Assembly (NCBI GenBank): GCA_964520975.1
Contig: CAZFPA010000061.1
Span: 1 to 11,043 of the forward strand
Direction of reading: 5' to 3'
DNA: 11,043 nt
Source of the DNA: CAZFPA01 sp964520975
GTDB lineage: Bacteria; Bacillota; Negativicutes; Selenomonadales; Selenomonadaceae
Shown one piece after another: positions 6,108 to 11,043 of the stretch. The position numbers and the translations under genes were made by a program. Numbering within the stretch: position 1 is the first letter of the stretch; every line of letters begins with the position of its first letter. Below the pieces are notes generated by a model that did no database searches, was not told the origin of the DNA, and worked only from the letters and a program-made list of their open reading frames with translations.

Positions 6108-6722
6108 TTATCTGTATAAGCCTTCTCTATAAATGTACTGGGCCACCGCCGCCGGAACAATATAGCGTATGGAACGCCCCTGGCGTACCCGATTCCGGAC
6201 ATCCGTCGAGGAAATTTCCAGCTTGGGTGCCGGCAGAGAATGGATGTGCTCTTCCCCCAGCGAACCAAAACGTGCCCGAAGTTCCCCGAGGTTGGGTACC
6301 GTTCCCGGCCGACTGACCGCGATGAAATGGCAGAGCCGCAGCAATTCTGTAATACGCTCCCAGGTAGGAAGCTCCTGGATTGCATCCGCTCCGGCAATAA
6401 AATAAAACTGCGTCGAAGCCCCGAAGCGTTCAATGAGTTCCTGTACCGTATCAATGGAATAGGAAGGTCCCGAGCGCTGCATCTCCAGCGGAGATACCAT
6501 AAAATGCGGATTGTCCTCCGTAGCCAATACCGTCATCCGATACCGGTACATCGCAGGCGTAACCTGCTGATGCTGCTTATGCGGCGGGCTCGCTGCGGGA
6601 ATGAACAGAACCTTGTCCAGGGCATAGCCTTCCCGTACATTTTCTGCTGTCGTAAGATGTCCTAAATGAATCGGATCAAAGGTTCCCCCCATGATCCCGA
6701 TCTTTTGCCCAATCTCTCCCAT
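6108..6722 (-). CDS. nadD: Nicotinate-nucleotide adenylyltransferase NadD
   Basis: NadD joins ATP and nicotinate mononucleotide to give deamido-NAD, the shared step before NAD synthetase. The 204-aa sequence has the nucleotidyltransferase signature GGTFDPIHLGH (12-22) with its phosphate-binding histidines, SPPHK (45-49), a GADAIQELPTW block (111-121), SRPG (137-140) and the C-terminal ISSTDVRNRV motif (170-179) that binds the ATP phosphates. Length and layout are normal. The start ATG 6722 has GGGAG 10 nt upstream; starting at the internal Met11 would cut the first beta strand, so the longer form is better. It follows the 49-aa membrane ORF by 21 nt and precedes yqeK. Confidence 0.96.
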   Translation of the reverse strand: MGEIGQKIGIMGGTFDPIHLGHLTTAENVREGYALDKVLFIPAASPPHKQHQQVTPAMYRYRMTVLATEDNPHFMVSPLEMQRSGPSYSIDTVQELIERFGASTQFYFIAGADAIQELPTWERITELLRLCHFIAVSRPGTVPNLGELRARFGSLGEEHIHSLPAPKLEISSTDVRNRVRQGRSIRYIVPAAVAQYIYREGLYR

Positions 6723-6743
6723 GCCATCCGATCTCCCAAATCG

Positions 6744-6893
6744 TCACAAAATATACTGCAGCAACAGCCAGATGACAGCCATGACCGCCGCCATCCAGAC
6801 CGCTGCCCGAAGGTCATCCAAGAAATCATGCCATCCCTTTTCAGTATGCAGGTATTGGCGAAGAGTCCGCAAATACCCCCAGATGCGCTGCAT
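6744..6893 (-). CDS. Small tail-anchored-looking membrane protein, 49 aa, unknown function
   Basis: I do not recognise this protein. The reading frame runs from ATG 6893 to TGA 6744, filling almost all of the gap between proA and nadD. The ATG shares its A with the proA stop codon (TGATG), typical of coupled translation, and GGGGAAGGG ends 11 nt upstream. The first 29 residues are polar and rich in Arg, Trp, His and Tyr, ending in HDFLDDLR. Residues 30-49 (AAVWMAAVMAVIWLLLQYIL) are one hydrophobic helix with no charge after it, so the protein should be anchored by its C-terminus with the N-terminus inside. It is probably made with ProA and NadD. Alternatives are a spacer ORF used only for coupling, or chance; the clean amphiphilic-then-hydrophobic layout favours a real peptide. 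Confidence 0.65.
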   Translation of the reverse strand: MQRIWGYLRTLRQYLHTEKGWHDFLDDLRAAVWMAAVMAVIWLLLQYIL

Positions 6894-8146
6894 CAGCGAA
6901 TCTGCCCTTCCCCGTAGATGAGATATTTCGTGCTGGTGAGTTCATTGAGTCCCATTGGCCCGCGTGCATGCAGTTTTTGGGTACTGATGCCGATTTCAGC
7001 ACCAAAACCGAATTCAAAGCCATCCGTGAAACGAGTAGACGCATTCACGTAGACAGCCGCGGCATCTACCGCCCGCTGGAAGTGGTGCGCATTTACGAGA
7101 TTTTCCGTCACGATGGTCTCCGAATGCCCTGTATTGTAACGATTGATATGGGCTATAGCTTCATCAAGGCCATCAACAACCCGAACGGATAAAATGAGCT
7201 CACCGTACTCGGTAGCCCAATCCTCCGCAGTAGCCGCTGCCATTGTCGGGCAGATCTGCCGTGCACGTTCGCAGCCGCGAAGCTCCACGTGCTTCTCCTC
7301 CATAGCAGCCTGCAGACGCGGCAGAAACTCCGCCGCAATCGCTGCATGCACCAGCAAGGTTTCCATGGCATTGCATACCGAAGGCCGCGAGGTCTTGGCA
7401 TTGATGGCAATCTTCAGGGCCATATCCTGGTCAGCACTGGCATCGACAAACATATGGCAGATGCCTGAGCCCGTTTCGATGACCGGAACCACACTGGATT
7501 CAACGATCCGGCGGATGAGCCCCGCTCCACCGCGTGGAATGATGACATCCAGATACTGATTCAGGTGCATCATGATATCAACCGCCTGACGTTCCGTCGT
7601 CTCCACAAACTGGATACTGCCTTCCGGAATTCCATTATGATAGGCCGCTTCGGCCAGCAGCGACCAAATAGCCTGGTTGGAGCGGATTGCCTCCGAGCCA
7701 CCACGCAGCAGCACACTGTTGCCTGATTTCAGGCAAAGGGCGGCTGCGTCGGCAGTGACATTGGGACGAGCTTCATAAACGATGCCGATGACGCCTAAGG
7801 GTACACGTACCCGGCGAATTTCGAGTCCATTGGGACGGATCGTAGAATAGTTACCTTCGCCAATGGGGTCCGGCAGCGCAGCAATCTGCCGCAGACCTTC
7901 CGCCATTTGCGTAATGCGGGCATCATCAAGCAGCAGACGGTCCAGATACGAGCGCTTAACCCCCTTCTGCCGGGCATCCTCCAGATCCTGTGCATTAGCC
8001 GTGAGAATCAGTTCCTTGCGCTTTTCCAGCGCATCTGCCATAGCCTGCAGGGCCTGGTTTTTCACCACTGTCGACACCAGTGCCATTTCATAGGCAGCCG
8101 CCTTCGCCGCTGCCGCCTTTTTTTGCATCAACTCGTCCAAATCCAT
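6893..8146 (-). CDS. proA: Gamma-glutamyl phosphate reductase ProA
   Basis: ProA reduces gamma-glutamyl phosphate with NADPH to glutamate-5-semialdehyde, the second step of proline synthesis from glutamate. With the chosen start it has 417 aa, the usual length. It is an aldehyde-dehydrogenase-fold enzyme: VPLGVIGIVYEARPNVT near 115-131 begins the cofactor region, KSGNSVLLRGGSEA (140-153) follows, and the catalytic cysteine is Cys258 in KTSRPSVCNAMETLL. The C-terminal block RFTDGFEFGFGAEIGISTQKLHARGPMGL is complete. The frame is open to a GTG at 8164, but AGGAGG lies 8 nt before ATG 8146 and overlaps that upstream segment, so ATG 8146 is the start. It follows proB by 18 nt, and its TGA overlaps the start of the next small ORF. 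Confidence 0.97.
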   Translation of the reverse strand: MDLDELMQKKAAAAKAAAYEMALVSTVVKNQALQAMADALEKRKELILTANAQDLEDARQKGVKRSYLDRLLLDDARITQMAEGLRQIAALPDPIGEGNYSTIRPNGLEIRRVRVPLGVIGIVYEARPNVTADAAALCLKSGNSVLLRGGSEAIRSNQAIWSLLAEAAYHNGIPEGSIQFVETTERQAVDIMMHLNQYLDVIIPRGGAGLIRRIVESSVVPVIETGSGICHMFVDASADQDMALKIAINAKTSRPSVCNAMETLLVHAAIAAEFLPRLQAAMEEKHVELRGCERARQICPTMAAATAEDWATEYGELILSVRVVDGLDEAIAHINRYNTGHSETIVTENLVNAHHFQRAVDAAAVYVNASTRFTDGFEFGFGAEIGISTQKLHARGPMGLNELTSTKYLIYGEGQIR

Positions 8147-8154
8147 GCCAAATC

Positions 8155-8160
8155 CCTCCT
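8155..8160 (-). promoter_or_regulatory. Ribosome binding site that fixes the proA start
   Basis: AGGAGG on the minus strand lies 8 nt before ATG 8146 and directly behind the proB stop. It falls within the codons that would be read if GTG 8164 were used, which argues against the longer form. Confidence 0.8.
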
Positions 8161-8164
8161 GCAC

Positions 8165-9292
8165 TTAAACCATCAATACCATATTGTCACGATGGATGAC
8201 CTCTTCATAGATCTTCCCCCGCAATAATTTTGAAAACTCACTGGTCTGCCGCCCCAGAATCTTGCCTAAGGATATTGTATCATAATTCACGATACCCCGG
8301 GCAATCTCCCTGCCGGAGACTGAGAGTACCCGCACCGTATTTCCCGCCTGGAAGTCGCCCTCCACGGCAGTAATACCGGCTGCCAAAAGGCTGGAGCCGC
8401 CGGACAGCATCGCCCTTTCACATCCGGCATCCACGACAATATCGCCATCGATCCGCCGGCCAAAGGCCAGCCAGCTCTTACGAACCTTCAGATGGGACTC
8501 ACGCGCAGGAAAAATACTGCCCACGGCCTGTCCCTCCAGAATATCCCGCAGAACGCCGGCACGGTCACCAGCCGCAATCAGCATCGTAACACCAGCATTT
8601 ACAGCAATCTTGGCCGCCTCAATCTTCGTGTGCATACCACCGGTACCCAGGCTGGAGCCAGCCCCGCCGGCAATACGCTCAATCTCTGGTGTGATCTCCG
8701 GAATTTCAGTAAGCAGCTGCGCGTTCTTATCCACCTGCGGATTGGCACTGTAGAGGCCCTCAATATCCGAAAGGATGATGAGCACATCTGCATCCACGAG
8801 CGTAGCTACCGTCGCCGACAGCGTATCATTGTCACCAATCTTGAGCTCATCAACCGCAATCGCGTCATTCTCGTTGACAATGGGCACCACACCCATGTGC
8901 AGCAGCGTCAGCAGGGCGTTGCGGGAATTCGTGTATTGGTTATGGCGCACTGAATTTTCCTTTGTAAGCAGCACTTGTGCCGCCGGGAGGCCATACTCGG
9001 CAAAAAGCTTCTCATAAATATGCATGAGAATTCCCTGGCCAACAGCCGCCAGCGCCTGCTTTTCCGGAATCGACGCAGGACGCTTCTCGAGCCCCATGCG
9101 ATCCATACCGGCACCTACCGCGCCGGACGTGACCAACAGGATTTCCCGTCCCTGGTTAGCCAGATCCGTAAGCTCCCGCACCAGGGTATCCATACGATGC
9201 AGATTCAGCTTGCCATTCGCATAGGTAAGAGTACTGGTCCCTACCTTCACCACTATACGCTTTGCGTCCTTCAAACCAGCCCTTGTATCCAT
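8165..9292 (-). CDS. proB: Glutamate 5-kinase ProB with C-terminal PUA domain
   Basis: ProB phosphorylates the gamma-carboxyl of glutamate with ATP, the first and normally proline-inhibited step of proline synthesis. The 375-aa protein has an amino-acid-kinase domain (about 8-260): VVKVGTSTLT (14-23), TSGAVGAGMDRMG (55-67), PIVNENDAIAVDEL (137-150), KIGDNDTLSA (151-160) and GTGGMHTKIEAAKIA (216-230). Residues about 278-360 form the PUA domain typical of long bacterial ProB proteins (GDIVVDAGCERAML...SLLAAGI). Start ATG 9292 follows GAGG at 4 nt, and the gene starts 19 nt after yhbY. No T-box or other leader is seen, because the gene sits inside the operon; control is likely by feedback inhibition. 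Confidence 0.97.
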   Translation of the reverse strand: MDTRAGLKDAKRIVVKVGTSTLTYANGKLNLHRMDTLVRELTDLANQGREILLVTSGAVGAGMDRMGLEKRPASIPEKQALAAVGQGILMHIYEKLFAEYGLPAAQVLLTKENSVRHNQYTNSRNALLTLLHMGVVPIVNENDAIAVDELKIGDNDTLSATVATLVDADVLIILSDIEGLYSANPQVDKNAQLLTEIPEITPEIERIAGGAGSSLGTGGMHTKIEAAKIAVNAGVTMLIAAGDRAGVLRDILEGQAVGSIFPARESHLKVRKSWLAFGRRIDGDIVVDAGCERAMLSGGSSLLAAGITAVEGDFQAGNTVRVLSVSGREIARGIVNYDTISLGKILGRQTSEFSKLLRGKIYEEVIHRDNMVLMV

Positions 9293-9311
9293 TTTCCTCG
9301 ACTCCTGTGCC

Positions 9312-9614
9312 TTACGGCAGCTCTATTTTAGGTTTATCGAAATTCTTTTTATACAAAAGTCCATTCCGTCCGATCACCTGCACGAGATCCGCATCTGAAC
9401 GCTCGGCGAGCGTCGCGATGACATCGCCGGGCTCCTCCAGACAATTCTGCAGTACCCGAACCTTGATGAGTTCGCGCTTTTTGATGACATCACGCGCGGA
9501 TGCCACAACAGCCGGCGTCAGCCCCTCTTTACCAATATTTACAACCGGGCTTTCCTTCATGCCCAGTGAACGCAGGAAGCTTTTCTGCTTGCCTGTAAGT
9601 GTATTTCGAATCAA
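9312..9614 (-). CDS. yhbY: YhbY-family ribosome-associated RNA-binding protein (CRM domain)
   Basis: YhbY proteins are small CRM-domain proteins that associate with pre-50S ribosomal particles. From the chosen start the protein has 100 aa, the usual size. It shows TGKQKSFLRSLGMKESPVVN near the N-terminus, IGKEGLTPAVVASARDVIKKRELIKVRVL in the middle and DLVQVIGRNGLLYKK near the C-terminus, which includes the GxxG-like nucleic-acid loop region. The start is TTG at 9614: AGGAGG lies 7 nt upstream, while the longer frame from TTG 9662 has no such site and adds residues absent from the family. It sits 74 nt after obg and 19 nt before proB, the normal Firmicutes order. Odd point: a TTG start with an excellent ribosome binding site, as in rsfS. 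Confidence 0.93.
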   Translation of the reverse strand: MIRNTLTGKQKSFLRSLGMKESPVVNIGKEGLTPAVVASARDVIKKRELIKVRVLQNCLEEPGDVIATLAERSDADLVQVIGRNGLLYKKNFDKPKIELP

Positions 9615-9621
9615 TTTATTT

Positions 9622-9627
9622 CCTCCT
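9622..9627 (-). promoter_or_regulatory. Ribosome binding site that fixes the TTG start of yhbY
   Basis: A perfect AGGAGG on the minus strand lies 7 nt before TTG 9614. No ATG or GTG in frame is near it, so TTG is the best start and the 16-residue upstream extension is dropped. Confidence 0.8.
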
Positions 9628-9688
9628 GTTACAACACCAGTATTCAGAATTTCGCGGTGCAAAATCCCGCCGAGATCCTGACACCGGG

Positions 9689-10969
9689 TTACTCCCGATA
9701 CTCAAATTCCATCTCGCCAATATGGACCGTCATGCCCTCTTTGATACCACGGGCCCGCAGCTTCTGATCGATACCCTTGATGCGCCAGATATACTGGAAA
9801 CGGCGAACGGCTTCATCGTTGCCGAAATTCGTCATTGCGACCAGTTTATCCAGTGACTTGCTGGAAACGATAAAATCACCACTGTCATTGCGGGTGATCT
9901 TCACTTCGTCCTTATCCTCGTCCTTTGCGTCATAGACCTTGACGCCATCTTCCTCTTCCGGCTCTTCCACATATTCATCCAGTGCCTTCGCCGTATAATC
10001 GATCAGCTCTTTAAGGCCCTGCTTGGTGGCTGCCGAAATCGCAAAAATAGGAATATGCTCCTTGGCGGCAAGCTCCTCTAAGCGCTTATAGTTCTCTTCC
10101 GCTCCCGGAAGGTCCATTTTATTAGCCGCCAGGATCTGTGGCCGGCGCGCAATCTTCTCACTGTAGAGCTTGAGCTCGCGATTGATCTTGTAATAATCCT
10201 CAACAGGATCACGGCCTTCAATGCCTGAAGCATCCACAATATGAATGATGACCTTCGTGCGTTCTACATGGCGCAGGAAATCATGTCCCAGCCCGACGCC
10301 TTCGGCGGCTCCATCGATAAGGCCCGGGATATCCGCCATGACAAAGCTCTTCTCGTCCCCGACACTCACCACGCCAAGTACCGGAGTAATCGTCGTAAAA
10401 TGATACTCCGCGATTTCCGGTCGCGCTGCCGATACGCTGGCTACCAGGCTGGACTTGCCAACACTCGGATAACCGACAAGGCCTACATCGGCCAGCAGTT
10501 TCAGCTCGAGCACTAAGTCCCGGCTTTCCCCCGGCTCACCGAATTCAGCAAACGTAGGTGCCCGGTTCGCACTGTTGGCAAACTTGGCATTGCCGCGACC
10601 ACCACGCCCGCCTTTGGCAATGACAGCTTCCTGGCCGATTTCTGTGAGATCGGCCAGGACCTCTTCCGTATTGGCGTCCTTTACCAGCGTTCCCTGCGGA
10701 ACCTTTACATAGCAGGCCGGTGCATTATGCCCGTACTGATTCTTTATATCACCATTTTCACCATTTTTTCCCTGGAATTTCCGATGATAACGAAAATCCA
10801 GCAAGGTGTTCATGTTGCTGTCCACCACAAAAATAACGTCCGCCCCGCGGCCGCCATCACCACCGGATGGTCCGCCATTCGGAACGAATTTCTCCCGACG
10901 GAACGCCGATTTTCCATTGCCGCCGTTGCCTGCAATGACTTTAATGGTTGTTCTATCTATAAACTGCAT
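9689..10969 (-). CDS. obg: Obg/CgtA family GTPase
   Basis: Obg is an essential GTPase that binds the 50S subunit, acts in its late assembly and senses ppGpp. The 426-aa protein has all three domains: the glycine-rich Obg fold (1-158, with NGGNGKSAFRREKFVPNGGP near 15-34 and GGRGGRGNAKF near 120-130), the G domain (about 159-330) with G1 GYPSVGKS (166-173), switch I Thr-Thr (192-193), G3 DIPG (213-216), G4 NKMD (283-286) and G5 SAA (312-314), and a C-terminal OCT domain (about 356-426). Between G and OCT lies an acidic linker (about 333-356). The ATG 10969 has GGAGG 5 nt upstream. It is the first visible gene of the run, 21 nt downstream of a large hairpin. Confidence 0.97.
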   Translation of the reverse strand: MQFIDRTTIKVIAGNGGNGKSAFRREKFVPNGGPSGGDGGRGADVIFVVDSNMNTLLDFRYHRKFQGKNGENGDIKNQYGHNAPACYVKVPQGTLVKDANTEEVLADLTEIGQEAVIAKGGRGGRGNAKFANSANRAPTFAEFGEPGESRDLVLELKLLADVGLVGYPSVGKSSLVASVSAARPEIAEYHFTTITPVLGVVSVGDEKSFVMADIPGLIDGAAEGVGLGHDFLRHVERTKVIIHIVDASGIEGRDPVEDYYKINRELKLYSEKIARRPQILAANKMDLPGAEENYKRLEELAAKEHIPIFAISAATKQGLKELIDYTAKALDEYVEEPEEEDGVKVYDAKDEDKDEVKITRNDSGDFIVSSKSLDKLVAMTNFGNDEAVRRFQYIWRIKGIDQKLRARGIKEGMTVHIGEMEFEYRE

Positions 10970-10990
10970 ACTAACCTCCAGTTACCTCTT

Positions 10991-11043
10991 GTGATGCATA
11001 AAAAGCTGGTATTGGAATTCAATGCCAGCTTTTTATACATCAC
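10991..11043. terminator. 53-nt near-perfect palindrome, bidirectional terminator or attenuator before obg
   Basis: GTGATG pairs with CATCAC at the outer edge, ATAAAAAGCTGG or its complement forms a 12-bp middle stem, and a 4-bp inner stem closes a 5-nt AATTC-type loop; two single mismatches separate the stems. Each arm ends in T5 after the GC part, so either strand could terminate. On the minus strand it would end the gene upstream of obg (often rpmA in Firmicutes; not in the window). Only 21 nt separate it from the obg ATG, so obg has no room for its own promoter after it. The window ends exactly at the outer arm. Confidence 0.75.

Noticed and set aside
8147..8164. Longer proA starting at GTG 8164
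   Set aside because: The AGGAGG site lies inside this extension and is well spaced for ATG 8146; the extension has no site of its own.
1..11043. CRISPR arrays, tRNA/rRNA genes, toxin-antitoxin or phage-defence cassettes
   Set aside because: No regularly spaced repeats, no tRNA-like folds and no matching protein motifs were seen on either strand.

Overview
The window reads as a chromosomal segment of a motile, Gram-positive-lineage (Firmicutes) bacterium. The gene order obg, yhbY, proB, proA, nadD, yqeK, LCP-family gene, rsfS is the Firmicutes-type arrangement. The moderate GC content, the presence of cheV and the style of the proteins would fit a Negativicutes (Selenomonas-like) host. That placement is an inference from recall, not from a search.

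Every gene I can support is on the minus strand, so transcription runs from the right edge to the left. At the right edge a 53-nt near-perfect palindrome sits 21 nt before obg. A tight run follows: obg (50S-maturation GTPase), yhbY (ribosome-associated RNA-binding protein), proB and proA (first two steps of proline synthesis), an easily missed 49-codon ORF for a tail-anchored-looking membrane peptide, nadD (NAD synthesis), yqeK (HD-domain Ap4A hydrolase), an LCP-family cell-wall ligase, rsfS (ribosomal silencing factor) and a CvfB-like protein with three S1 domains and a winged helix. Gaps are from 0 to about 75 nt with several stop/start overlaps, so this looks like one long operon linking ribosome assembly and silencing, proline, NAD and wall-polymer attachment. 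Several starts are not the longest ones: yhbY and rsfS begin at TTG, while proA and the CvfB-like gene begin at internal ATGs with good ribosome binding sites.

After a 127-nt gap comes cheV (CheW domain plus receiver). Only about 20 nt after its stop is the right end of a complete IS1182-like insertion sequence (about 1.88 kb, 267-2149) with 14-bp terminal inverted repeats and an intact 542-aa DDE transposase. Both IS ends fold into inward-facing terminator-like hairpins, and a 22-bp perfect inverted repeat lies just after the transposase stop. The right-end hairpin now lies where a terminator for cheV would be expected.

Left of the IS is a lower-GC 204-nt stretch with a plausible promoter and a strong ribosome binding site, leading to the first 20 codons of a PTS lactose/cellobiose-type EIIB gene that runs off the window. 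I found no CRISPR array, tRNA, rRNA, defence cassette or phage gene. The most novel-looking items are the 49-aa membrane ORF between proA and nadD, the terminator-bearing IS ends and the large hairpin before obg.
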